Assembly: GCA_009782475.1 (NCBI GenBank)
Contig: WRIZ01000013.1
Location: 1 to 32,549, forward strand
DNA: 32,549 bases
Direction: 5' to 3'
Origin: Oscillospiraceae bacterium
GTDB taxonomy: Bacteria; Bacillota; Clostridia; Oscillospirales; UBA929
Shown: positions 15,700 through 23,146 of the stretch, one piece after another
Position numbering within the stretch: position 1 is the stretch's first letter
Layout of the letters: every line of letters begins with the position of its first letter
Made by a program: the position numbers and the translations under genes
The notes under the pieces: model-generated
What the model was told of the DNA's origin: nothing
Database searches by the model: none
The model's input: only the letters and a program-made list of their open reading frames with translations

Positions 15700-16040
15700 A
15701 ATACGGCGTCCACGCCGCTCTCGCCGATGACGCGTACCATCAGCCCGTTTGGCAGGCAGGCGGTTATCTGCCCCGGAGAACCGATAAACCCTGTGCGGAT
15801 GCAAGTTTTATCGGGGCAAACGGCTTGCGTTATGGCGATCCTGCTATGCTTCACTGTAAACGTCACATTATTTACGCTAAATTCATCTTCAACCATCAAA
15901 CTGCCCGAACGGATGACGCTTCCCCCGTTCAATATCTCATATCCCGTGCCGTTCTTCGGTTTATGCAGCAAAAGCAGAAGCAGCGCCGCAAAAAGCAGCG
16001 CCGCTATGATGACTAGGTCACGTTTGGAAACCCATTTCAT
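15696..16040 (-). CDS. NusG domain II protein, membrane-anchored, 114 aa
   Basis: One N-terminal membrane helix (about residues 9-25, LVIIAALLFAALLLLLL) is followed by a NusG domain II-like beta domain with the conserved ITQAVCPDKTCIRTGFI. The paired Cys (CPDKTC) could bind a metal or form a disulfide outside the cell. ATG 16040 overlaps the secDF stop (ATGA). In many Clostridia this gene pairs with a Gx-type gene, as here. Function not established. Confidence 0.8.
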   Translation of the reverse strand: MKWVSKRDLVIIAALLFAALLLLLLHKPKNGTGYEILNGGSVIRSGSLMVEDEFSVNNVTFTVKHSRIAITQAVCPDKTCIRTGFIGSPGQITACLPNGLMVRVIGESGVDAVL

Positions 16041-18379
16041 TTGTCTTTGGCTTCCAGTTTCTTGGTTGCCTTATCGTCCGTATCGCTGATTTTATGCCAA
16101 ATCGAACCTGCGAGCGCAACGGAGGAATAGGCTCCCGCTACGAGCCCGATCGCAATCGGAAGGGCAAAGTCACGCACAGACGAAACGCCGAGGATGATGA
16201 TGCAGACGACCGGGAACAAGGTGGTAATGGTTGTATTGATGTTTCTGCTCAGGGTTTGCTTGATGCTCCGGTCAATGACGTCGGCAAATGAGGTTTTCTG
16301 CATTCTCTTCCTGTTTTCGCGGACACGGTCGAAGAGGATGATGGTGGCGTTGATCTGATAGCCCAGCGTTGTCAGCAGAACGGCGATAAAGGTCATGTTG
16401 ACAGGCATCTGGAAAATGATATAGGCGGCCAGCAACACCAGCACGTCATGGATCAGCGCGGTGACCGACGCCAAACCTGAAGAGAACTGGAAGCGCATGG
16501 TGATATACAAGAGGATCAGGAAAACAGCTACAATGACCGATACAATGGCCGCGCGTTTGAGGTCGGCTCCAAAGGACGCGCCTACAAACCCGATTTCATA
16601 GTTATCCATATCCAATGTGTCAAACTCGGCTTTCAGCGCGTTCAATACATCCATCTGCGTGGCGGACATATCGGTGCCTGTTGCGGATTCATCCGATTCG
16701 AGCAGAGGGATTTTGATCAAGACCTGATCGGTACCCACCTTTTGCGGGGAGGAGGGTTTTAAGCCGGAAACCTCTTCAACGATGCCGGATATTTTATCCA
16801 TGTCGGCGTCAGTTACATTACGCCCTATATCAATCTGGAACGAAGTCCCGCCCGTAAAGTCGATGTCAAAGTTAAACATGTTCACGCCGAACGGCATCAG
16901 TACAAGAGCAACCACTGTGAACAGGCAGATGAGCAGCGAAGGGATACCGAACCATTTGAAATTTTTCACAAAGCTGAAATTGTTGTTTTGCATCTTCGGT
17001 TCGGAACGGTCTTCGCGCACGCCGTAGAACCACAGTTTCACAACGCCGAGACCGGCCATCTGCTTCAATAACATATGGGTTATGATCAACGCTGTAAACA
17101 TAGAAATGACAACGCCGATGAGCAGCGTTTGCGCAAACCCTTTGATCGGCCCTGTGCCGAACATCAGAAGGACAAACCCCGAAATAATGGTGGTCAGGTT
17201 GGAGTCGATGATGGCGGTACGGGCGCGTTTGAAGCCCGCGTCAACCGAACTCCGCACTGTTTTGCCCGAACGCAGTTCTTCTTTCAGCCGTTCAAAGATG
17301 ACGATATTGGCGTCGGCTGCCATACCGATCGACAGGATGATACCGGCAATACCTGGCAAAGAAAGGTTTACATTGATGATGGCGAGCGTCAGAGCGATCA
17401 ATGCCGTATACAGCAGCAGAGCGATGGCGGCCATCAACCCGGGCAGCCTGTAGTAGAAAATCAGGAAGAGGATCATCAGCCCGAGGCCGATCGCCCCGGC
17501 GGTCAGGCTCGTTTTCAGTGCTGTCGCGCCCAACGTCGGACCAACGACGATCAATTGCTCCATATCCAAGTCAAACGGCAGCTTTCCGATGTTGATCAGA
17601 TTGGCAAAGTTGTTGGCGTGATCCGAACTGCCCGTCCCGAACGTCACGACGCATTCCCTGCCTAGATTGGGCGCATTGACCGAAGGCGCGAACGGTCTGC
17701 CGTTCCCGTCAACAACAGGTTTTTCGTCCATAAAGAGCGCGATATAATTGTTTTCGGACGATTGGTTGTAAGCAAAAGCGGTTGCCTGCCCCCATATGGC
17801 TTCGGCGTCCTTCACAAATTGCAGCGATACATAGTGCTCGCTGCCCCTTGCCCCATCGCTGACCTGACCGTACTTAGCCGCCGCGTTTTCAACGGCGTCT
17901 CCTGTCAGCCATATCCTATGAAGGGTCTCTTCTTCATCTACCGTATAGATTTTGTACTCGTTATCATGGTCGTAGTCGCCGCTCTTATACTGGTCAAGGG
18001 TAATGTCGGCAACGGTGCGGAACTCCAGCTGCGCCGTCGCGCCGATGGTGTTGGCGGCTTCCTCCGCGTCCCGGATGTTCGGGAGTTCGATGGTGATGCG
18101 TTTCGGGCCCGAGAGATACATGGACGCCTCGGTATAGCCCAGCGAAGTCAGCCGCTGACGCAGCATATCCCGCGCGATCTCCATCTCATTTGTGGTGGCC
18201 GAATCGGTCTGCGCTTCGTAGGTGATGATGGTTCCTCCCGAAAGGTCAAGGCCGGGGATGATGCCCTCCTCAACACTGGGGATTCTCCAGCTACCGATGT
18301 CAACGCCGGTGAATGCCACGGTGATCAATAATGCTATGACCACCAGCATAACTAAGAATACCGATATTTTTTTGCCCAT
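16037..18379 (-). CDS. secDF: Fused protein-export subunits SecD-SecF, 780 aa
   Basis: SecDF uses the proton gradient to help pull proteins out during Sec export. The SecD half has IPGLDLSGGTIITYEAQ, a large extracellular domain and GMAADANIVIFERLKEELRS. The SecF half follows a short loop (about residues 460-500) and holds FDIDFTGGTSFQID and INATIILFDRVRENRKRM. About 12 membrane helices are expected. Length matches fused Firmicute SecDF (about 740-780). ATG 18379 follows GGAGGC. It has a consensus promoter (18453-18481) and overlaps the NusG-II gene. Confidence 0.96.
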   Translation of the reverse strand: MGKKISVFLVMLVVIALLITVAFTGVDIGSWRIPSVEEGIIPGLDLSGGTIITYEAQTDSATTNEMEIARDMLRQRLTSLGYTEASMYLSGPKRITIELPNIRDAEEAANTIGATAQLEFRTVADITLDQYKSGDYDHDNEYKIYTVDEEETLHRIWLTGDAVENAAAKYGQVSDGARGSEHYVSLQFVKDAEAIWGQATAFAYNQSSENNYIALFMDEKPVVDGNGRPFAPSVNAPNLGRECVVTFGTGSSDHANNFANLINIGKLPFDLDMEQLIVVGPTLGATALKTSLTAGAIGLGLMILFLIFYYRLPGLMAAIALLLYTALIALTLAIINVNLSLPGIAGIILSIGMAADANIVIFERLKEELRSGKTVRSSVDAGFKRARTAIIDSNLTTIISGFVLLMFGTGPIKGFAQTLLIGVVISMFTALIITHMLLKQMAGLGVVKLWFYGVREDRSEPKMQNNNFSFVKNFKWFGIPSLLICLFTVVALVLMPFGVNMFNFDIDFTGGTSFQIDIGRNVTDADMDKISGIVEEVSGLKPSSPQKVGTDQVLIKIPLLESDESATGTDMSATQMDVLNALKAEFDTLDMDNYEIGFVGASFGADLKRAAIVSVIVAVFLILLYITMRFQFSSGLASVTALIHDVLVLLAAYIIFQMPVNMTFIAVLLTTLGYQINATIILFDRVRENRKRMQKTSFADVIDRSIKQTLSRNINTTITTLFPVVCIIILGVSSVRDFALPIAIGLVAGAYSSVALAGSIWHKISDTDDKATKKLEAKDK

Positions 18380-18428
18380 TGCGACGCTGCCTCCTATTTT
18401 TTGCGAAGAGCGATTTTCATTTGAACTC

Positions 18429-18457
18429 TTGACGCGCTTTGCGCGCTAGGGTATTAT
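18429..18457 (+). promoter_or_regulatory. Rightward promoter of the FmdB-like gene
   Basis: TTGACG (18429-18434), 17 bases and TATTAT (18452-18457). The two divergent promoters share their -10 bases, so polymerase cannot sit on both at once. Confidence 0.65.
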
Positions 18458-18481
18458 ACCCTTAACGTCAAGTCTTGTCAA
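18453..18481 (-). promoter_or_regulatory. Consensus promoter of secDF
   Basis: On the reverse strand TTGACA (18476-18481), 17 bases and TATAAT (18453-18458) are perfect. Its -10 overlaps that of the rightward promoter at 18429-18457. Confidence 0.85.
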
Positions 18482-18539
18482 CACTTATATTAGAGGTTTT
18501 CACCGCAATCTTTCAAATCCTAATGAAGGAGATGATGAT

Positions 18540-18755
18540 ATGCCTTTCTATGACCTGATCTGTAAAGCCTGCGGCAAAGAGGCGAACATCCGCGCTTCGG
18601 TCGCGGAAAAAGCGGAAAAGCGCGTCCCCTGCCCGTCTTGCGGCTCCTATGAGCTTGAAACAGACTTTAAGAACGCGCCTTTTTCCATTACGAAAGGCAG
18701 TGTCGGGACAGAATGCCCCAACCGCCATCTATGCGGCGAAGGCTGCCGCCATTAG
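18540..18755 (+). CDS. FmdB-type zinc-ribbon protein, 71 aa
   Basis: The N-terminus MPFYDLICKACGKEANIRAS followed by CPSCGSYELE is typical for the FmdB zinc ribbon, with two CxxC pairs (residues 9-12 and 31-34). The C-terminus has an extra Cys/His set (CPNRHLCGEGCRH). ATG 18540 follows AAGGAG. It probably binds nucleic acid or metal; function is not settled. Its stop overlaps, tail to tail, the stop of the gene at 18752-20497. Confidence 0.85.
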   Translation: MPFYDLICKACGKEANIRASVAEKAEKRVPCPSCGSYELETDFKNAPFSITKGSVGTECPNRHLCGEGCRH

Positions 18756-20497
18756 TCGGTCGCTTCTCTGATCAAATCCCCGAACAAATCATAAATCTCC
18801 GCGCCTTCCGGCGGGGCGGACGGCAGATCGCCGTCAAACAGCTCCGCCGTCATGTCGCATGTCAGGGTGAAAACGGTCTCGCTGTCATCATAAGAGTCGA
18901 ACATCCGAAACGTCAGCGTCAGGCTGATTTGCCCCGGGAAAGAGGATTCCAGGGACAGCGTCAGATCATAGGTTTCCCAATAATCCTCCATGGAATACCG
19001 TAAATCGATGCTTGTGTGAAGCGTTCCGTCTTTGTCAACGGTGAAGACCGCCGTTACATGATACTCCGGTACATCGTAGCTGGAGGACTCGTACATGTAA
19101 TCAAGATACTCATCATAATCCATTTCATATAGTTCTCTAAAGTATTCATACAGTTCTGTCAGCCATTTTTCGTTCTCAGCCTGCCATTCGTCTAAATCTA
19201 AGGAGTTGTTTTCCTGCGACAGTTCCAGCGTATACACAAGAGCCTCTTCGCTGTCCGATACGGTGAAATGTTCATCGCTGAAGAACGCTTCCATTTCAGC
19301 GATCATGCGGGTGATCTCCCAGTAGGTGACGCCGTAATAACTCCCGGCCTCGGCGCGGATGTTTCTTTCCAGCAGCTGCGAAACGGTCAGCGGGATTTCC
19401 GCGTTATCTGTTTGGTAGAACGGCTGCATGAACCACGCGTTTTCACCAACCTCTTCCAGCAGGCTGAAAAACGGGCTTTGGAAGAAGAGCAAGCCTTCGC
19501 CGGCGTTGAGGATATACGACAGGTTCAAATCGCTCAGTGCTTCAAGGATCATCAGGGATTCTTTATCATTCCCAAGGCCTTCTGCTTTCAGCATCATCCG
19601 CAGGTAATCCAAAAATCCCTGACCGAGCGTGACCCGCATTTCGCCCGCGCTGTCGGCTCCCGACGACAGCAGCTCGAAATCAATCTCAAACGGCAGGGAG
19701 AACTCGCTGTTTGTTTTGAAATAATACCTGTCCCAATCCGACAGAACGATGTCCGCTTGCCCCGTGATGTTCCCGGTCAGGGCTATGTCGTTATCCATAG
19801 CCCGCGCATATGCCGAAAGCAGCTCGTTCATGACGGTGAAACGATCATCTATACCGTCCAGCAATCCGGGCAGATCGATCACCGAGATGAAGCAATCCCT
19901 ATTCCAAACGTAACCCGTGAAGAGATCTTCATACAGTTTTTCCCGCAGAGGCATATAATTCTTCCAGTCGATCACGTCCAGCAAGTAAAGCTGGGTCAGT
20001 TCATCCAACGCTTCCTGATATTCCGCGTTATAACTTCTGCTGCCAAAACTCCAATACCACGATACCAGCATCCCGAAGACGTCTTCCAGTGTTTCGGCCG
20101 CAATCAGGGTACGCCCGTCAATGACCATCGGCATGGGCTCTATTGTGTACGGAACCGTTCCGTCCGCATTGGTGACTGTCCCGACCGACATGTCGCCGAA
20201 GATGTCGAAGGAGAGCGTTGTCCCGTTGTATGTAACCGAAACCAGCCCTTTGTCATACCCGACTTTCGCGCCCATCGCTTCAGCCAAAGCCCTCAGCGGA
20301 AGATGGAGGGTTTCATCCCAGCTCCCCGTCAGCATACGGGGAAACGTTTCGCCGTAATCAATCAGCTCGCCGTTATAACTCATGATATACTCAATGATAA
20401 TTGTCTCATCCGCCGCTTCCGCCGCGGGTAACCCCGGCATCACCAGCAACACCAATGTCAAAGCCAATGCCAAAACGCGCTTCCCGAATCGATTCAT
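18752..20497 (-). CDS. Secreted protein with copper amine oxidase N-terminal-like domain, 581 aa
   Basis: A signal peptide (RVLALALTLVLLVMPGLPAAEA) leads to a cu-amine-oxidase N-terminal-like (stalk) domain (LHLPLRALAEAMGAKVGYDK, about residues 60-140). The long remainder is acidic and of unknown function (LDEWQAENEKWLTELYEYF and similar). It has no amine oxidase catalytic part. It is a paralogue of the gene at 20518-22131, 20 bases away. Their stalk regions agree much more than their C-terminal parts. ATG 20497 follows AAAGGAACG. It may be a cell-envelope protein; the ligand is unknown. Confidence 0.75.
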   Translation of the reverse strand: MNRFGKRVLALALTLVLLVMPGLPAAEAADETIIIEYIMSYNGELIDYGETFPRMLTGSWDETLHLPLRALAEAMGAKVGYDKGLVSVTYNGTTLSFDIFGDMSVGTVTNADGTVPYTIEPMPMVIDGRTLIAAETLEDVFGMLVSWYWSFGSRSYNAEYQEALDELTQLYLLDVIDWKNYMPLREKLYEDLFTGYVWNRDCFISVIDLPGLLDGIDDRFTVMNELLSAYARAMDNDIALTGNITGQADIVLSDWDRYYFKTNSEFSLPFEIDFELLSSGADSAGEMRVTLGQGFLDYLRMMLKAEGLGNDKESLMILEALSDLNLSYILNAGEGLLFFQSPFFSLLEEVGENAWFMQPFYQTDNAEIPLTVSQLLERNIRAEAGSYYGVTYWEITRMIAEMEAFFSDEHFTVSDSEEALVYTLELSQENNSLDLDEWQAENEKWLTELYEYFRELYEMDYDEYLDYMYESSSYDVPEYHVTAVFTVDKDGTLHTSIDLRYSMEDYWETYDLTLSLESSFPGQISLTLTFRMFDSYDDSETVFTLTCDMTAELFDGDLPSAPPEGAEIYDLFGDLIREATD

Positions 20498-20517
20498 CCC
20501 AATCGTTCCTTTCTATT

Positions 20518-22131
20518 TTATGATGGTTCAGACCAAAACTCCAGCGTCAAGTCTATGATAAATTCACTGTCGTCGTAATAGTCAAACATCTTGTAATGAA
20601 TTGTCAGGACGGTTTCCCCCGGGAATGCGGATTGGATGGTTACATCCCATTCATAGATTTCCCAGTAGTATTCATCCACCAGCCGGTATTCAAGGCTTAT
20701 TTCCATGGCTCCGTTTTCATCAAAGGCGAAGACTGCTTTCAGCTCATATGTATCGTCATAAGAGAGCATGTAATCCTCGTAATATTCATCAAAATCCGCA
20801 AACCAGCTATTGATTTCATCCGAGTCAATCTCAAGCCACATTTCATATTGCTTCCGCAATATCTCTTTCAGCGTCAGCTTCCATGTGATCACAACCCCTT
20901 CTTCATCGCCGGATACGGTAAAGTTGTCATCGCCCAAATACGCTTCCATCCTGCCGATCAGAATCTGAATATCCTCATATTCAAAACCGTAATAACTGTA
21001 ATAGCTGTATTTCGCCCTTGCGCGTATATCCTCTTCCAGCATTTGTGAAACAGTCAGCGGTGGTGAACCGTTTGCCCCGGGGAGAAAACTCATCCATATC
21101 TTCTCCGCGGCCATTTGGATCAAATTGAGCGGCGGATTTTGGTTGGAGAGCATCGTTTCATAGCTTTGATACAGGAAAATCCACATGAGCACATACAGCT
21201 CATCCGAACTATCCTCCCCTATTTCATAACCGTTTTCCTCCAACACCCACATGAAGAAATCCAACCCCATGTCAAAATGAAGGGGCTCCGGCTCATAGGA
21301 ATCGGGAAACGGCAGTGAGAACTCACGCTCAAACGGCAGCAAGTATTCCCCGTTTATATCGCCGTAATAATAATCATCCAGGAAAAGCAATTCAACTTGC
21401 CCGGTAAGCGTCCCGTTCAGGGTCAAATCGGGTTCCATCGCTTTGGAAAAGGCATCAAGCAGTTCGTTGAAGACGGTGAATCGGCCGTCAACGCCTTCCA
21501 ATAACCCGGCCAGGTCAATCACCGAAATGGTACAGCTTATGTCCCACATATGGCCTGTGTAGTAATCCGCGTACAGCTTGCTTTGCAAAAGCCTAAAGTG
21601 TTCCCAAAGAATCTCGTCATCCAAATACATATGAACCAATTCATTCAGCTTTTCCTCGTATTCGGGGTTAAAGCCTATGTACTCATGGTTCCAATGCCAC
21701 GATACCAGCATCCCGAAGACCTCTTCCAGCGTTTCGGCCGCAATCAAGGTACGCCCGTCAATGACCATCGGCATCGGCTCTATGAGATACGGAACCGTCC
21801 CGTCCGCGTTGGTGATTGTCCCCTGCTCTATATCGCCGAAAATATCAAAGGAGAGCGTTGTCCCGTTGTATGTAACCGAAACCAGCCCTTTGTCATATCC
21901 GACTTCCGCACCCATCGCGTCGGCAATGACCCTCAGCGGCAGATGGAGGGTTTCCTCCCATCCGCCCTCCAGTATGCGGGGGGATGTGACGCCAAGATCA
22001 ACAATCTCGCCGTTATATAAAAGGATATACTCTATCCCCGATTCGTCCGCGGCAGCCGCAAACGGGCAGAGCGGCACAAGCATAAGTAATGATAGGAACA
22101 GGGTGAGTGCGCGCTTCCCAAACCGATTCAT
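20518..22131 (-). CDS. Secreted paralogue with copper amine oxidase N-terminal-like domain, 537 aa
   Basis: Same plan as its neighbour: a signal peptide (RALTLFLSLLMLVPLCPFAAA) and a stalk domain with LHLPLRVIADAMGAEVGYDK. The tail is acidic and Tyr/Glu-rich, with different content. ATG 22131 (MNRFGKR...) is chosen because GAAAGGGG is upstream and it matches the start of the paralogue. The reading from 22167 would start in the promoter leader. The pair looks like a tandem duplication with possible later exchange of the N-terminal halves. It has its own promoter at 22158-22186. Confidence 0.75.
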   Translation of the reverse strand: MNRFGKRALTLFLSLLMLVPLCPFAAAADESGIEYILLYNGEIVDLGVTSPRILEGGWEETLHLPLRVIADAMGAEVGYDKGLVSVTYNGTTLSFDIFGDIEQGTITNADGTVPYLIEPMPMVIDGRTLIAAETLEEVFGMLVSWHWNHEYIGFNPEYEEKLNELVHMYLDDEILWEHFRLLQSKLYADYYTGHMWDISCTISVIDLAGLLEGVDGRFTVFNELLDAFSKAMEPDLTLNGTLTGQVELLFLDDYYYGDINGEYLLPFEREFSLPFPDSYEPEPLHFDMGLDFFMWVLEENGYEIGEDSSDELYVLMWIFLYQSYETMLSNQNPPLNLIQMAAEKIWMSFLPGANGSPPLTVSQMLEEDIRARAKYSYYSYYGFEYEDIQILIGRMEAYLGDDNFTVSGDEEGVVITWKLTLKEILRKQYEMWLEIDSDEINSWFADFDEYYEDYMLSYDDTYELKAVFAFDENGAMEISLEYRLVDEYYWEIYEWDVTIQSAFPGETVLTIHYKMFDYYDDSEFIIDLTLEFWSEPS

Positions 22132-22157
22132 CCCAATCGCCCCTTTCTCTTTCCGAC

Positions 22158-22186
22158 AGTATACCACTTTTTCCCGCCCGCCGCAA
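22158..22186 (-). promoter_or_regulatory. Promoter of the stalk-domain gene pair
   Basis: On the reverse strand TTGCGG (22181-22186), 17 bases and TATACT (22158-22163). The -35 is a weak match. It lies 27 bases before the start at 22131. Confidence 0.55.
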
Positions 22187-22192
22187 CAAGTT

Positions 22193-22468
22193 TTATGTTT
22201 GGCTTACCAGCCAGTCATCCACCACATCGTTCAGCGCAACCGGCGTCACGCTGCCGTACACCAGTTTATCCAGCAATTCGCACACCGCTTTCCGGCTGGC
22301 CGATAACCCGGGGCGGCAGGACGTTTCACCTTCCATTTCGATCTGAATGCCGTAAAACTCACACCCCAATGTCCCGGAGGCTTCCGCCTCGCCGCATAGC
22401 AGTGAGTAAGTGATCGGCCTCCCCTCCGTCACCGGCAGCACCGAATTTCCGTAAACCTCTGAACGCAT
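22193..22468 (-). CDS. DUF6514-like small protein, 91 aa
   Basis: The product (RSEVYGNSVLPVTEGRPITY, then CRPGLSASRKAVCELLDKL) resembles the short DUF6514 family seen in Clostridia, whose role is unknown. ATG 22468 is the start: AGAGGAG lies 8 bases upstream. GTG 22477 is an alternative. The ribosome site lies in the 3' arm of a perfect 13-base hairpin (22472-22501), so expression is probably limited unless the hairpin is open. Confidence 0.6.
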   Translation of the reverse strand: MRSEVYGNSVLPVTEGRPITYSLLCGEAEASGTLGCEFYGIQIEMEGETSCRPGLSASRKAVCELLDKLVYGSVTPVALNDVVDDWLVSQT

Positions 22469-22471
22469 AAA

Positions 22472-22501
22472 ATACACTCCTCTTTTTTAAGAGGAGTGTA
22501 T
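22472..22501 (-). promoter_or_regulatory. Perfect hairpin covering the ribosome site of the 22193 gene
   Basis: ATACACTCCTCTT (22472-22484) and AAGAGGAGTGTAT (22489-22501) are perfect inverted repeats with a TTTT loop. On the minus-strand transcript the 3' arm carries AGAGGAG, the ribosome site. A short TTTT follows the stem, so weak termination is the other reading. Confidence 0.65.
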
Positions 22502-22546
22502 CATAGGCCTGCTGTCGAAAGGCGTTTCATTGTGGTTTACATAAAC

Positions 22547-22600
22547 TTATTTATCTTCCACCGGGTTGCCGTCCAGCCATTGGACGGCGGCGTCGTTCAG
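22547..22600 (-). repeat. Left copy of the pepF 3' end (flank of the toxin-antitoxin pair)
   Basis: On the reverse strand this encodes LNDAAVQWLDGNPVEDK and a TAA stop, nearly identical to the end of PepF (AAVQWLDGNPVEDR). The 35 bases 22558-22592 match 23095-23129 at 34 positions. It has no start of its own and overlaps the antitoxin stop codon. Confidence 0.8.
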
Positions 22601-22809
22601 TTCCAGTCGATGTCTTCATGGGATATGACGTCTCCGTTTTCAATTTCACGCTCGGCAAACTCCAACTCCTGCCGTTCTTCCGGCGTTAATTTTGTATAAT
22701 CAGGATCCCAAGCCAGCACCATTTTCTTAATCAACTCAAATGCAAGTGTTTGATCCTGTTCCGGCAGCATATCGAGCATATTCGCGGCACGCTGGGCTAT
22801 GACAGACAT
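22597..22809 (-). CDS. Antitoxin-like protein (RelB/Phd-like), 70 aa
   Basis: The short acidic protein (MSVIAQRAANMLDMLPEQDQ, later FELIKKMVLAWDPDYTKLTP and EREIENGDVISHEDIDWN) fits the antitoxin of a type II pair: it follows a RelE-type toxin by 12 bases. ATG 22809 has AAGGGGG upstream. Antitoxins of this kind bind and neutralise the toxin and repress their own promoter. The exact family is uncertain. The stop codon overlaps the duplicated pepF end. Confidence 0.75.
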   Translation of the reverse strand: MSVIAQRAANMLDMLPEQDQTLAFELIKKMVLAWDPDYTKLTPEERQELEFAEREIENGDVISHEDIDWN

Positions 22810-22821
22810 ATATTAACCCCC

Positions 22822-23082
22822 TTATTTATAAATATCTCCTCTTGCACCTACGTTCATAATATACAGGATTTCAAGAGTGCCATCAAGCAAATATTTATAT
22901 ATGACCCTATAGCCGCCCACCCGCAATCGAAGCCGCCCGTCTTTGCATCCCTGCATGGGTTTGATGTCTCCTTTGGGAGGCTTTTCTGTTAATCCTAAAA
23001 TCGCCGTTTTGATACGGCTTTTTATTTGGCTGTCCAACATTTCAATGGCTTTCTTTGCTGTATGTGCGTATTTGATTACCAC
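22822..23082 (-). CDS. RelE/ParE-family toxin, 86 aa
   Basis: The protein shows the RelE-like fold: two helices (VIKYAHTAKKAIEMLDSQ, IKSRIKTAILGL), then GRLRLRVGGYRVIYKYLLDG and a final LEILYIMNVGARGDIYK. Such toxins usually cut mRNA in the ribosome. The start is GTG 23082: GGAGG lies about 10 bases upstream and it comes one base after the pepF stop. A longer frame would run into pepF. Toxin before antitoxin is the order seen in HigBA-like pairs. The pair sits inside the murF-ddl-pepF transcript and may also use its own promoter, which I could not place. Confidence 0.8.
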   Translation of the reverse strand: MVIKYAHTAKKAIEMLDSQIKSRIKTAILGLTEKPPKGDIKPMQGCKDGRLRLRVGGYRVIYKYLLDGTLEILYIMNVGARGDIYK

Positions 23083-23083
23083 T

Positions 23084-23146
23084 CTACCGATCCTCCACCG
23101 GGTTTCCGTCCAGCCATTGGACGGCGGCGGCGGCAACGGTGTTCAG
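23084..23146 (-). repeat. Right copy of the pepF 3' end (intact gene)
   Basis: The last codons of pepF. The core 23095-23129 is the partner of 22558-22592 at 34 of 35 positions. Both copies hold the inverted repeat CCGTCCA-N5-TGGACGG (here 23106-23124, left 22569-22587). Confidence 0.8.

Noticed and set aside
17075-17665. Plus-strand frame of 196 codons opposite secDF
   Set aside because: Composition is full of Asp, Gln and Arg as in antisense readings, and secDF is certain.
19268-20431. Plus-strand frame of 387 codons opposite the stalk-domain gene
   Set aside because: It lies wholly opposite a gene with a clear signal peptide and domain, and has no start signals.
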